A stretch of DNA of 37,671 nucleotides from an uncultured Oscillospiraceae bacterium (GCA_947624895.1 CANQMK010000008.1:1-37671), one strand, 5' to 3'; shown: positions 31,204 to 37,671, counted from the stretch's first letter. Notes: generated by a model not told the origin, from the sequence alone. Translations and numbers: made by a program.

Positions 31204-31406
31204 GGTTCAACCTCCTTGTCCGTCACTCTGATCTGGCGTGCTATCGTCCAGGATTCCTCCGGGGATATTCCGCTCTGCTCCAGGGCCGCGGCGTTCTGGA
31301 CCTTGCGGGTCACGGCCTCCAGGACGGCCCGGCCGGTCTCGGTCCGGCGCAGCTCGTCCCGGAACTGGCATAGCCGGGTGATCAGCTCTCCGTAAGATTC
31401 AGCCAT
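31200..31406 (-). CDS. Small hypothetical between ParB-like genes
   Basis: A 68-aa helical, charged protein that starts MAESYGELITRLCQFRDELRR, continues with RAVLEAVTRKVQNAAALEQ and ends with ESWTIARQIRVTDKEVEP. No family recognised. It overlaps the gene before it by 8 bp and the gene after it by 4 bp, so it is part of the tight ParB/methyltransferase cluster and may be a partner subunit. The same frame is open upstream for a further 107 codons, but that lies inside the ParB-like gene 31399-32067 and has no good start. Confidence 0.65.
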   Translation of the reverse strand: MAESYGELITRLCQFRDELRRTETGRAVLEAVTRKVQNAAALEQSGISPEESWTIARQIRVTDKEVEP

Positions 31407-32067
31407 TGAGCAACCTCCGCTTGATGGCCTCGCATACCTCGTCCTTCTCGAAGATGCCTTCATCCCGGATGGCGGCCAGCATCCGGCGGTATTGGGAGAC
31501 ATCCGCCTTGAAGTGCAGATGGCCGATGCGGACCAGCGTGGTCCCGGCGTCCTCGTCGGCCTCAGGGGCGTCCTCGGGCTCCTCCTCGGCCTCGGCCTCG
31601 TCTGGCTCCTCCGGCTCGGTGTCGTCATCGTCCAGGTCATCCTCGGGGGCGTCGGCCTCCTCCAGGCGCTTGTAGAGGGCCACCTCCTCGGCGTCGAAGC
31701 CGGTCTCGTGCTCCATGACATCATCATCCCGGAGCAGGGCGCCCAGGCGCTCGGTGTCCCAGCGGCCCTTGATCTGATTCAGGGCAAGGCACAGCTTTTT
31801 CTCTTGGAGCTCGTCCGGCTGCTCGATCACGGAGCACAGGACCTCTTGGCGGCCCAGGTCCCGCAGGACCGTCAACCGCTGATTGCCGCCGATGCAGCGC
31901 ATATTGACCAGGTTCACCACCGGGGGCTCCACCAGGTCATGCTCCAAGATGCTGCGGCGCAGGGCCTCGTATTCCTCGCTGCCGCGCTCGATGTCCTCGC
32001 GGGGGTTATAGGGAGGGGCCACTAGGTCCGCGATCTTCAAGACCTGGTATCTCGTTTCATACTTCAT
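31399..32067 (-). CDS. ParB-like nuclease-domain protein with acidic linker
   Basis: A 222-aa protein. Residues 1-95 are ParB-N-like: LKIADLVAPPYNPREDIERGSEEYEALRRSI (in parts), CIGGNQRLTVLRDLG; the G-G-N-Q-R box replaces the usual G-x-H-R. About 95-130 continues as KKLCLALNQIKGRWD, similar to the neighbouring ParB-like protein. About 140-172 is an extremely acidic Asp/Glu linker. The end is a small domain with TTLVRIGHLHFKADVSQYRRMLAAIRDEGIF (in parts). Such proteins in phages often accompany terminase or DNA-modifying enzymes and may bind CTP or DNA. ATG 32067 lies 11 bp inside the previous gene. Confidence 0.8.
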   Translation of the reverse strand: MKYETRYQVLKIADLVAPPYNPREDIERGSEEYEALRRSILEHDLVEPPVVNLVNMRCIGGNQRLTVLRDLGRQEVLCSVIEQPDELQEKKLCLALNQIKGRWDTERLGALLRDDDVMEHETGFDAEEVALYKRLEEADAPEDDLDDDDTEPEEPDEAEAEEEPEDAPEADEDAGTTLVRIGHLHFKADVSQYRRMLAAIRDEGIFEKDEVCEAIKRRLLNG

Positions 32068-32668
32068 GGAAAAGCCTCCTTTTCAGCTCGGCACACACCA
32101 GCTCCCGGGTGAAGCCCACCTTCTCCCGGACATCCGCGATCAGGTCCTCGAACTCCTCGGCGTCCATGCGGAACACGTAGTCGCCTACCAGACAGCGGAT
32201 GCCCTCGGCGGTGTCCTCTTTCTTGTCCACCTTCTCGGGGTCCTCGCCGTCGGTCTCGGCGTCCCTGATGTCGCCCAGCAGATCGGCAACGTCGGATTCG
32301 GTCAGGCCCGTGGACAGCAGGCTCGCCTTCTCGGCGGTCAGCTCTGCCAGCAGGTCCGCCAGCTTCCCGGCGTCGTCCTCGCCCTCGATCTTATTCAGGG
32401 CGATACACAGGGCCTTGGCCTGGGCCTCGTCCAGGTCCACGATCACGGCGTTGGTCTCGGTCTCCCCGCGGGCCAGCAGCACATTAAGCCGCTGATGGCC
32501 GCCCACCAGGTAGCCGTCCCGCTTGTTGATGATCAGGGGGAGGACCAGGCCGTTCTCGTCGATGCTCGCGGCCAGCGCCTTGTACTCATAGTCCCGGTCC
32601 GTCAGCTCCACCCGGGGGTTGTAGGGGGCGGGCTTGATGTCGGCCAGCTTCACGATCTTGGCTTCCAC
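32057..32668 (-). CDS. ParB-like nuclease-domain protein
   Basis: A 203-aa protein. ParB-N features are VKLADIKPAPYNPRVELTDRDYEYKALAASI (in parts), LPLIINKRDGYLVGGHQRLNVLLARG with GGHQR (about 57-61), then a helical part with KALCIALNKIEGEDDAGKLADLLAEL. The C-terminal 50 residues have DYVFRMDAEEFEDLIADVREKVG and resemble the end of the next ParB-like protein (both have a last domain ending in E-x-KRRL), so these two are probably duplicates. GTG 32668 follows AGGAG at seven bases. The gene starts just past the terminator at 32702-32723, so it needs readthrough or antitermination. Confidence 0.82.
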   Translation of the reverse strand: MEAKIVKLADIKPAPYNPRVELTDRDYEYKALAASIDENGLVLPLIINKRDGYLVGGHQRLNVLLARGETETNAVIVDLDEAQAKALCIALNKIEGEDDAGKLADLLAELTAEKASLLSTGLTESDVADLLGDIRDAETDGEDPEKVDKKEDTAEGIRCLVGDYVFRMDAEEFEDLIADVREKVGFTRELVCAELKRRLFHEV

Positions 32669-32692
32669 AGTGCAGCTCCTTCCTTTTTTGGC

Positions 32693-32723
32693 ATAAAAAA
32701 TCCCCAGGGCCGAAGCCCTGGGG
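32693..32723 (-). terminator. Intrinsic terminator after the HAD-like gene
   Basis: CCCCAGGGC (32702-32710) pairs with GCCCTGGGG (32715-32723) around a four-base loop that reads TTCG in transcript sense, followed by A and six T on the minus strand. This is a textbook rho-independent terminator (UUCG tetraloop). It stands within the late transcript between the HAD-like and ParB-like genes, with no clear promoter after it. Confidence 0.85.
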
Positions 32724-32736
32724 CGGTGTCCTTGAT

Positions 32737-33204
32737 TCAGAATAGGCTCGCTTGCTCATATACCGGCATATCCGGCAGGGGGGAGGCGGTGCGCTTGATG
32801 AACTCGCTGTACGGCGCGGCCTGGATGCCGTGCCGGGCGTACATGGCCCGGGTCTTGGGGTTGCTCTCCACCGCGTAGTAGAGGGCGCCGTCCTGACCGT
32901 GCCGGGGGAAGATGAAGCGCCGGAGGGCGCTCTCCTTGAACTCCGGGGGCTCGGCGTCGATGTCGTTGAAATACCACTCGGCCGGCTGCCAGCCGGTCTT
33001 GCGCCGCAGGTTCTCCATGGTCTGCTGCATCTGGTATTTGGGCCGGGCCGTCACGATGATCACGTAGTCGTCCTTGATGGCGTTGATAAGGTCCTGGCGG
33101 TAGTCCTCGAACATGAGGCGCCGGGTGAACGGCCGTATCAGGCGCGTTTCCTGCTGATTGCCCACCAGCGTATAATTGAGGTCTAAAAGGCAGATTTTCT
33201 TCAT
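32737..33204 (-). CDS. HAD-superfamily-like phosphatase/kinase-type protein
   Basis: A 155-aa protein. It begins KKICLLDLNYTLVGN, the HAD motif I with D-x-N-x-T (first Asp nucleophile, second position Asn rather than Asp), followed by VIIVTARPKYQMQQTMENL (motif II T in VTAR) and a late YYAVESNPKTRAMYARHGI, like motif IV plus substrate loop. It resembles phage HAD-like proteins near polynucleotide kinase 3' phosphatase type. A D-to-N change at the acid/base position may lower or change phosphatase activity. It is the first gene after the tandem promoters; ATG 33204 follows AAGGAAGGG. The terminator at 32702-32723 follows. Confidence 0.78.
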   Translation of the reverse strand: MKKICLLDLNYTLVGNQQETRLIRPFTRRLMFEDYRQDLINAIKDDYVIIVTARPKYQMQQTMENLRRKTGWQPAEWYFNDIDAEPPEFKESALRRFIFPRHGQDGALYYAVESNPKTRAMYARHGIQAAPYSEFIKRTASPLPDMPVYEQASLF

Positions 33205-33229
33205 TTCGGGTCCCTTCCTTCCACTTGTA

Positions 33230-33258
33230 ATTATACCATATTTCCCGCGATCTGTCAC
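33230..33258 (-). promoter_or_regulatory. Late-operon promoter P1 (sigma-A type)
   Basis: On the minus strand a perfect TATAAT -10 (33230-33235), with TG one base ahead (extended -10), stands 17 bp from GTGACA (33253-33258; five of six to TTGACA). It lies 25-30 bp before the HAD-like start codon. Confidence 0.88.
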
Positions 33259-33358
33259 AGGTTTCTGCAAAAAAATACGGAAATAGCCCACTTTTTTGCA
33301 TTGATATTCAGGGCGGAGGAGAGGGGCCGGGGCCCGGGTGCAGTTTTACATTGTCCCG

Positions 33359-33388
33359 ATTATATCACAGATAAATTGCATCTGTAAA
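33359..33388 (-). promoter_or_regulatory. Late-operon promoter P2 (sigma-A type)
   Basis: TATAAT (33359-33364) with TG one base ahead is preceded at 18-bp spacing by TTTACA (33383-33388). It is about 130 bp upstream of P1 in the same direction. Copies of TGCAATTT overlap its -35 box and spacer, so it is probably controlled by a DNA-binding protein. Confidence 0.78.
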
Positions 33389-33417
33389 TTGCACGATTTT
33401 TGCACCGGGAAATTGCA
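33373..33417 (-). repeat. Tandem TGCAATTT / TGCAAAAA operator-like array
   Basis: Minus-strand TGCAATTT occurs at 33373-33380, 33386-33393 and 33410-33417, with TGCAAAAA at 33397-33404. The steps are 13, 11 and 13 bp, about one helical turn each. A further TGCAAAAA occurs at 33293-33300. Two copies lie inside P2. This is likely a binding array for a regulator; the neighbouring helix-turn-helix gene (33426-33932) is the first candidate. Confidence 0.7.
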
Positions 33418-33425
33418 CGCGGGTC

Positions 33426-33932
33426 CTACACCGCCTCCGCTCCGTAAAGGCGCACAGCCAGCCGTTGTACCAGGCGCTTGCGGTTCCGCCAGATGGTGGT
33501 CGCCTCGCAGGGTATCAGGGCCGCGATTTCGTCGTCGCCGATGTTATCCAGGTAGCGGCCGGTGATCGCCAGGTAGTAGGGGTCGCCCTCGATCATTGCC
33601 AGGGCCTTCTCCATGGTCTCGATCTCGTGCTCGTCCCTGGCGATCTCCGCCTCCAGGTTCATGACCTGGGCCTCGAACACCTCCTCGCGGGAGAGGCGCA
33701 CGCCGTCCTTCATGAACCGGGTCACGCTCTTGCTGCGCTCCCGCGGGCCGTACTGCCGGAGCTCCTGCAGGCGCTCCAGGTCGTCGGCCAGCTTTTCCCT
33801 CAAGATGGGGAGAGCATAGAGCCGGCGCTCCGTCGCCTTGCAGGCGTCCTTCGGCGCACGCTGCCCGGCCAGCCGGCCGGCCTCCACCGCCTTCTTGATG
33901 ATGTACTCGATCTTATCTTCCGATTTTGCCAT
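33426..33932 (-). CDS. ArpU / sigma-like late transcription regulator
   Basis: A 168-aa protein. The N-terminal part is helical and basic (IEYIIKKAVEAGRLAGQRAPKDACKATERRL in parts), the middle a long coiled helix (EVFEAQVMNLEAEIARDEHEIETMEKAL), and the end a sigma-region-4-like helix-turn-helix: YYLAITGRYLDNIGDDEIAALIPCEATTIWRNRKRLVQRLAV (in parts). This is the arrangement of ArpU/RinA-type phage late regulators. It ends 9 bp before the operator-like array and two promoters, so it probably controls the late operon. I chose ATG 33932 (GGAGG ten bases upstream); ATG 33971, with AGGAG eight bases upstream, is an equal alternative that adds 13 residues. Confidence 0.78.
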   Translation of the reverse strand: MAKSEDKIEYIIKKAVEAGRLAGQRAPKDACKATERRLYALPILREKLADDLERLQELRQYGPRERSKSVTRFMKDGVRLSREEVFEAQVMNLEAEIARDEHEIETMEKALAMIEGDPYYLAITGRYLDNIGDDEIAALIPCEATTIWRNRKRLVQRLAVRLYGAEAV

Positions 33933-34006
33933 TGCAATCCCGCCTCCCATGTGGTACAATGTCCTTGCCATGGGCCGTACTCCTCCGGGAGGCGGCTTTT
34001 TTTATT

Positions 34007-34288
34007 TCACCGGCGGTGCCGGATGAAGGGGGTATGGACGCCCAGCCAGATCGGGGGTTGGTCGTTGCCGATCAAGGAAAACCACAGACGGCCGGTGATC
34101 AGCAGCCGCAGGCGCTCCCGCAGGGATAGGCGCCAGCATGAGATCACCTGGCCCTCGCCCCTGAACGCGGGGAGGTCGTCCACCTTATCCTCCATCCCTT
34201 CCGGCGGGCGGAACAGGGTGTTTTGCTCCGGGAATGTCACGGGTTCCACTTCAGCGCCCCCTTCACTTTTGGTAGGTCCCCAGGACAC
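34007..34288 (-). CDS. Small hypothetical phage protein
   Basis: A 93-aa protein with the segments [61 protein letters not shown]. The Trp-Arg-Leu followed by E-R-L-R-x-L and a Gly-Arg-Leu-Trp box is common in small phage proteins of unknown job. It uses GTG 34288, overlapping the Acb2/Tad1-like gene by 26 bp, with AAGGAG close upstream. There is no signal peptide or clear membrane span. About 75 bp to the next gene contain an A-rich stretch. Confidence 0.65.
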   Translation of the reverse strand: MSWGPTKSEGGAEVEPVTFPEQNTLFRPPEGMEDKVDDLPAFRGEGQVISCWRLSLRERLRLLITGRLWFSLIGNDQPPIWLGVHTPFIRHRR

Positions 34289-34622
34289 CGCGCTCCTTGC
34301 GGTCCTCCTTGCGGCGGTTCAGCCACATCAGGGCCTCCTCGATGTAGTGGAGGGCCACGGCGTTCTCATGGCAGGCGAACTCGCCGGCCTGGAACGACGC
34401 GAGGCGGTCCCGCACGATCTCCAGAAGGTCCTCGTCCAGTACGCCGTCCCGGGAGCCGGGGGCGTTGCGGGGGCCCTTCTGGAACTTGATAGCCCCTATG
34501 TCGTAGATGGTGGACCCGTTATGAAAGATCACATAGAAGCTGCAAGCCCCGCCGGGGCCGGGCTCGTCCCGGTACACATCGTTCAATTTGTCCGACTTCT
34601 GGATGGTATTCAGCTTTTCCAT
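34263..34622 (-). CDS. Acb2/Tad1-like protein, possible anti-defence nucleotide sponge
   Basis: A 119-aa protein of a widespread phage group often given vague names. It has [16 protein letters not shown], then [43 protein letters not shown] and a final helical hairpin about 80-110 ending [10 protein letters not shown]. The hairpin, with N-A-V-A-L-x-x-I-E-E-A-L-x-W, is like that of Acb2/Tad1 proteins, which bind cyclic nucleotide signals (CBASS or Thoeris) to block host defence. The match is from memory of family sequences and the ligand cannot be predicted. It lies between two unknown small genes. ATG 34622. Confidence 0.55.
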   Translation of the reverse strand: MEKLNTIQKSDKLNDVYRDEPGPGGACSFYVIFHNGSTIYDIGAIKFQKGPRNAPGSRDGVLDEDLLEIVRDRLASFQAGEFACHENAVALHYIEEALMWLNRRKEDRKERGVLGTYQK

Positions 34623-34623
34623 A

Positions 34624-34866
34624 TCAACGTCCTCCTTCGTGGTTCAGCTCCATCAGCTCCTCCAGGCGGGCCTTGGCCCGGGTGAGGATGTCGATGCGGC
34701 GGGCGGCCTGGGCTTGGGCCTGCGGTATGGCCTTTTGGGCCTTGGCCCCCAGCACCGCTTTCAGGGCGGTCCTGGATTCCTGGGGCATTTCCGCCGTCTT
34801 TTGTGCCTCCATGATCAGGCTTTGCAGCTCCACGAGGAGCTGCACATCTTCCTTGAATGTGCTCAT
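34624..34866 (-). CDS. Small helical hypothetical protein
   Basis: An 80-aa, almost fully helical protein ([63 protein letters not shown] in parts). Coiled-coil character, Ala/Gln/Lys-rich centre. No family recognised. ATG 34866 overlaps the RecU-like stop by 4 bp and it ends one base before the Acb2/Tad1-like gene start, so it is in the same transcript. Longer open frame upstream lies within the RecU-like gene. Confidence 0.65.
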   Translation of the reverse strand: MSTFKEDVQLLVELQSLIMEAQKTAEMPQESRTALKAVLGAKAQKAIPQAQAQAARRIDILTRAKARLEELMELNHEGGR

Positions 34867-35462
34867 TTCATATCCTCCGTTTTGATTCCCTCCAGGAACA
34901 GCAGCACGCCGGGTCCACCGATGCGGACCTCGAAGGGTGCCGCCTCCTGGGGGGTTATGTATTTGTGGCCGAAAAGCTCCTTGAGGGTTTTCCAGATGGG
35001 CCAGGGGATTCGATAGAAGCCCACCGCCCCAAAGGAACACAGGACGAAGGCCAGCGCTCCAAGGCTCTGCGCCCGGTCCAGGCGCTTCGTCTGGTTCTCC
35101 GTCACCCGGTCCTGCTGCATCCGGCCGGTGTCCGTGTACTTGGCCTCCAGGTAGATCGCCTGGCCGCCTCGCATACAGCCCTTATAGTCGGTCTGCCCCT
35201 TCTTGGTGTACCGGGCCAGGAACAGGCCGTTGCCCAGGTCCTCGACCGGCCGCAGGGGCTCCGGGGTCTTTTCGATGTCGGCGATTCCCCGCAGCCGGTA
35301 GTATTCGCACCCGTCGTCGATCAGGTCCTCGAAGTGCTGGCCCTGGGCCTGGTTCACCTTGTTCTGGTAGCGCTGCGCCAGGGTGGCGGCGTCGATCTTC
35401 TTGGGCGTCTGCGCCCTTACAAATTGGGCGCGTTTTTGTTGTTTCCCGTGGAACTTACCCAT
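34863..35462 (-). CDS. RecU-like Holliday junction resolvase
   Basis: A 199-aa protein. After a basic start (MGKFHGKQQKRAQFVRAQTPKK), helix NKVNQAQGQHFEDLIDDGCEYYRLRGIADIEKTPEPL (in parts) is followed by KKGQTDYKGCMRGGQAIYLEAKYTDTGRM. Asp in TDY and E-A-K are the active site of the RecU / PBP-related factor A group, so it probably resolves branched DNA during replication or before packaging. The last 75 residues vary from host RecU. ATG 35462; overlaps the previous small gene by 8 bp. The open frame further upstream lies inside that gene. Confidence 0.85.
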   Translation of the reverse strand: MGKFHGKQQKRAQFVRAQTPKKIDAATLAQRYQNKVNQAQGQHFEDLIDDGCEYYRLRGIADIEKTPEPLRPVEDLGNGLFLARYTKKGQTDYKGCMRGGQAIYLEAKYTDTGRMQQDRVTENQTKRLDRAQSLGALAFVLCSFGAVGFYRIPWPIWKTLKELFGHKYITPQEAAPFEVRIGGPGVLLFLEGIKTEDMK

Positions 35463-35715
35463 TGGGCAGGAATCCTTTCTCCACGGCGACGGCCCGGAGC
35501 TTGCGGATGGTGGCGTCACTGACGCGGGCGCCGCTCTCGGTCCGGGTCCCCAGGCTCCGCAGGAACCGCTCGATGGTCTGCTGCTCGTCCGCCAGCACGT
35601 TCTCGATGGCGGCAATAGCGATCTTCACCGTGTCGTCCGAAGGGGCGTCCAGGTAACAGTCGCTCCCCAGGAAATCCCGCAGCTCCTCCAGAGCGTGCTC
35701 ATACTTCGGGTTCAT
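35455..35715 (-). CDS. Small hypothetical protein
   Basis: An 86-aa protein starting MNPKYEHALEELRDFLGSDCYLDAP, with a helix KIAIAAIENVLADEQQTIERFLRSLG and a basic end with SDATIRKLRAVAVEKGFLPNG. The C-terminal portion resembles a small HTH or winged part but is too short to classify. ATG 35715 is preceded by GGAGG and overlaps the stop of the 53-aa gene upstream (AATGA). Confidence 0.65.
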   Translation of the reverse strand: MNPKYEHALEELRDFLGSDCYLDAPSDDTVKIAIAAIENVLADEQQTIERFLRSLGTRTESGARVSDATIRKLRAVAVEKGFLPNG

Positions 35716-35873
35716 TTCTGGCCCTCCTTCCAGTATTCGATGTAGTAGACATAGGCGTTGCCCTTGCCCTTCTTGGCCCGGTGCCGGCGCACTGTGTAGC
35801 CGTTCCGCACCAGGATAACGGCCAGGGTGTCCCGGTCCGCGTCCTTGGCGCACTCGATCAGGTAATGGTCCAT
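35712..35873 (-). CDS. Very small basic protein
   Basis: A 53-aa protein: MDHYLIECAKDADRDTLAVI then LVRNGYTVRRHRAKKGKGNAYV and a final YYIEYWKEG. The alternation predicts beta-alpha-beta-beta with a Lys/Arg loop, so RNA or DNA binding is possible, but no family is recognised. ATG 35873 with GGAGG nine bases upstream, and a 4-bp overlap with the following gene, support it as a real gene. Confidence 0.65.
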   Translation of the reverse strand: MDHYLIECAKDADRDTLAVILVRNGYTVRRHRAKKGKGNAYVYYIEYWKEGQK

Positions 35874-35882
35874 CGGCGCCTC

Positions 35883-36251
35883 CTAGTTGTTGACGTAGAC
35901 CTTGATGCAGGGCCTCCAGTACGGCTCGTACTCTGCCAGCTTTTCCTTCACATTGGCCTCGAACTCCGCCTCCGGCAGTTTGCCGCTCTCGTCGTCGTAG
36001 GCCATGTTGTCTGCCAGGTCCTCCTCGAAGGCGTTGCGGTCGGTATATATCCGCTCCTCGTCAAAGCCCGGGTAGCAATCCAGGCACTCGCCCAGCTCTG
36101 CATAGACGTAACCGCAGCTCACGTAGCCGTAGTCGTTACACGCATCAGGCCCGGCCATTACCATCAGGGGCAGGTCGGGGTGTTCCCTGATCAGCTCCTT
36201 TAGGCCGTCGGCCGCATGGAACAGGTCCTCCAGGCGCTCATATTCAGCCAT
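35883..36251 (-). CDS. Acidic hypothetical protein
   Basis: A 122-aa protein with many Asp/Glu (about a quarter). Segments: MAEYERLEDLFHAADGLKEL, LPLMVMAGPDACNDYGYVSCGYVYAELGECLD (in parts), DRNAFEEDLADNMAYDDE, and YEPYWRPCIKVYVNN. The layout resembles small phage proteins of unknown role present near modification or anti-defence genes; the acidity could mimic DNA but this is speculation. ATG 36251 lies one base after the previous stop; an in-frame upstream Met at 36317 lies inside that gene. Confidence 0.7.
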   Translation of the reverse strand: MAEYERLEDLFHAADGLKELIREHPDLPLMVMAGPDACNDYGYVSCGYVYAELGECLDCYPGFDEERIYTDRNAFEEDLADNMAYDDESGKLPEAEFEANVKEKLAEYEPYWRPCIKVYVNN

Positions 36252-36252
36252 A

Positions 36253-36672
36253 TCAATCGTCTCCTTTCTGCACGTCGTAGTAGGCATCGAACACCAGGTT
36301 GTAGCCTGCCTTGCCATGAGCTCCGCAGACAGGGCAAGAGAAGCCCACGATGGTCCCGTCGTCTACGATCTCCTGATCGCCGTCGTACTCAATCTCCGCC
36401 CCGCAGACGGGGCAACGGTCCTCCTGATCTCCGGCGGGCTCCGCGTCCACGTCGGCAATCTTCACGCAGGCCCCGCGCTCCAGGCTGGGGAACATGGTGG
36501 CGTCCATGAGCGCCACCTTCTCGGTGCTGGGGTTATAAATCCCGATGGTATCTCGCCGCGGCCGCTTTTCCGAGATATAAATGCCTACCAAACCAACGGG
36601 GGTATCATCCTTCGTTACCCACTTTGCCCCGGTCCCCTGGCATATCGCCAGCTCCTTCTCGGTCAGCTTCAT
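36253..36672 (-). CDS. Zinc-ribbon protein
   Basis: A 139-aa protein. The first 85 residues (MKLTEKELAICQGTGAKWVTKDD, VGLVGIYISEKRP) are unrecognised. About 87-125 has two CPVCGA boxes, CPVCGAEIEY and CPVCGAHG, spaced by 27 residues, which form a typical Zn ribbon. It may bind nucleic acid or a protein. ATG 36672 overlaps the stop of the DUF5131 gene by 4 bp. Confidence 0.75.
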   Translation of the reverse strand: MKLTEKELAICQGTGAKWVTKDDTPVGLVGIYISEKRPRRDTIGIYNPSTEKVALMDATMFPSLERGACVKIADVDAEPAGDQEDRCPVCGAEIEYDGDQEIVDDGTIVGFSCPVCGAHGKAGYNLVFDAYYDVQKGDD

Positions 36673-37493
36673 ACCTGCACCTCCTCTCCGGGGAGCAGCA
36701 GGTCGGCGGGGAACTCCCGCAGCAGGTCAGGCCCCCACACCTCGGCCAGGCTGTCCTTCATGTAGACCGGGACGCCCTCGCGGCGGGCAGTGTTTACGAT
36801 GGCATCCACCCACTCCCTTTTCGGGCGGTGCCTGCTGGCACCCGGTCCAGTCTCCGCGCCGATGATCGCCCAATCTACAAGGCCGATTCCGTTATGGCTG
36901 GGCTCCTCCTCAAACGGCGCCAGCAGGGGCTCGATACTCAAAAATGTGTTATGCCAGTCGCTCCAGAAGAACTCCATATCCGGGTCCGTCGTCGTGCTGC
37001 CGTACCAGAAATTTGCAAGATCAGGGAGATTGCCCTCCTTGGACATTTTGATATACCGCTGGGGGTTCTTGGTGAGGAACAGATATTTGTGCTGAGGCGC
37101 CTTCAAGCAGGCTTCAAAGACGCGGAATATCCACTCGTCCGGCACCCACTCCCCAAAGAGGTCCGCCATGGAGCAGACGAAAATGCGGGCCGGGGTTTTG
37201 CACTTCTCCGGGAGATCCAGCTTGTACTCAAAGAAGGTCGGGGAAAAGGCGAAGGGGTAGGGGCTCGTCCGGCCGTGGCCGCCGGCGTCCTCCTGGCGGG
37301 TGGGCTTATGCAGGACATAGCAGCCGTTGTCCTCCGCCGTGAAGCTGGTGTCCTCCGCTAGGTGTTCCGTTGCCTTGGGGGCGAAGCGCCTGGCGATGCT
37401 CCTGGCGTAGCAATAGGGGCAGCCGTGATTGCAGCCCGTAACGGGGTTCCAGGTATGTGTCGCCCACTCGATGGGCGTTTTGTGTAGGCTCAT
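36669..37493 (-). CDS. Phage Gp37/Gp68 family protein (DUF5131), radical-SAM-like
   Basis: A 274-aa protein: HKTPIEWATHTWNPVTG followed by CNHGCPYCYA (Cys21, Cys25, Cys28; CxxxCxxC as in radical SAM enzymes), then RIFVCSMADLFGEWVPDEWIFRVFEACLKAPQH (in parts), FLTKNPQRY, FLSIEPLLAPF and VDWAIIGAETGPGASRH (in parts). This is the standard DUF5131 layout. It should hold a 4Fe-4S cluster; its substrate is unknown. ATG 37493 overlaps the stop of the partial upstream gene (37490-37492) as ATGA. Confidence 0.92.
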   Translation of the reverse strand: MSLHKTPIEWATHTWNPVTGCNHGCPYCYARSIARRFAPKATEHLAEDTSFTAEDNGCYVLHKPTRQEDAGGHGRTSPYPFAFSPTFFEYKLDLPEKCKTPARIFVCSMADLFGEWVPDEWIFRVFEACLKAPQHKYLFLTKNPQRYIKMSKEGNLPDLANFWYGSTTTDPDMEFFWSDWHNTFLSIEPLLAPFEEEPSHNGIGLVDWAIIGAETGPGASRHRPKREWVDAIVNTARREGVPVYMKDSLAEVWGPDLLREFPADLLLPGEEVQV

Positions 37494-37671
37494 AGATCGT
37501 CCTCCTCCTCAAAATCAATTTCCATCTGACCGGGCAAAACGCCGTCCTCCATCCACCAATGAAAAACATCCTCCCCGGTCTGCCATTGGTATGTCTCGAT
37601 TCCAAGCTCCCTGCGGACCTCCAGCATCCTATCAAATGCCTTTACATAGAGAATCCTGAATTTCGGATACC
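37490..37671 (-). CDS. C-terminal part of a PAPS reductase-like phage protein (partial)
   Basis: Only the last 59 codons are in the window; the start lies beyond position 37671. The sequence begins YPKFRILYVKAFDRMLEVRRELG, then QWQTGEDVFHWWMEDGVLPGQ and an acidic tail. The A-F-x-R-M-L plus G-x-(D/E)-V-x-x-W-W pattern is like the end of phage phosphoadenosine-phosphosulfate reductase-type (IbrA/DUF3440-like) proteins. It overlaps the DUF5131 gene by ATGA. The function is a guess from the C-terminus only. Confidence 0.6.
   Translation of the reverse strand, partial: YPKFRILYVKAFDRMLEVRRELGIETYQWQTGEDVFHWWMEDGVLPGQMEIDFEEEDDL

Noticed and set aside
33961..33990. Plus-strand terminator near the late regulator start
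   Set aside because: The T-run is on the plus strand where no gene ends, and the stem has mismatches.

Overview
The window is almost entirely the late region of a tailed bacteriophage or prophage with a contractile (myovirus-type) tail. Essentially every gene lies on the minus strand, so the transcript reads from high to low coordinates. The DNA is GC-rich, ribosome binding sites are strong AGGAGG-type, and genes are packed with 1-4 bp ATGA/GTGA overlaps. The proteins look like those of phages of GC-rich gut Clostridia (Oscillospiraceae-like), but the host is an inference from family resemblance only. No integrase, replication genes, tRNA or rRNA are present.

Right end (37671 to about 33430): small accessory or middle genes. 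They comprise the tail of a probable PAPS-reductase-like protein, a Gp37/Gp68 (DUF5131) CxxxCxxC protein, a zinc-ribbon protein, several small hypotheticals, a RecU-like Holliday junction resolvase, a protein resembling the Acb2/Tad1 group (possible anti-defence nucleotide sponge), and a helix-turn-helix regulator of ArpU/sigma type. Next come two tandem sigma-A promoters overlapped by a TGCA-type repeat array (33230-33417), which look like the late-control region.

Middle (33204 to 17000): a HAD-like protein and its terminator, two ParB-like proteins, a 519-aa ParB plus methyltransferase fusion, and a close relative of CmoA, the carboxy-S-adenosylmethionine synthase. These are followed by terminase small and large subunits, a portal-MuF fusion, prohead protease, HK97-fold major capsid protein, head-tail connectors, tail terminator, sheath and tube. 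The CmoA-like / ParB-methyltransferase pair suggests an uncharacterised carboxymethyl-type modification of DNA or another substrate.

Left-middle (17000 to 6170): tail chaperone with a likely frameshifted extension, tape measure, Dit-like protein, baseplate plug, hub, spike, gp25-like, J, wedge and fibre proteins. This ends in a 659-aa receptor-binding protein.

6302 to 3971 is a complete diversity-generating retroelement (DGR). It has a variable repeat (VR) at the 3' end of the receptor-binding gene, a terminator, a promoter, avd, a template repeat (TR), a spacer, and a reverse transcriptase with LGxxxSQ and YMDD motifs. TR and VR align without gaps over 124 bp. I count 16 differences, all at template adenines on the coding strand, so the VR has been retargeted by adenine mutagenesis. 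A hairpin is present at the VR end and absent from the TR.

Left end (3998 to 1): a carbohydrate-binding tail protein translationally overlapped with the reverse transcriptase gene, two small unknowns, two holins (one with a signal peptide), a CHAP endolysin with peptidoglycan-binding repeats, a small membrane protein, and two strong terminators.
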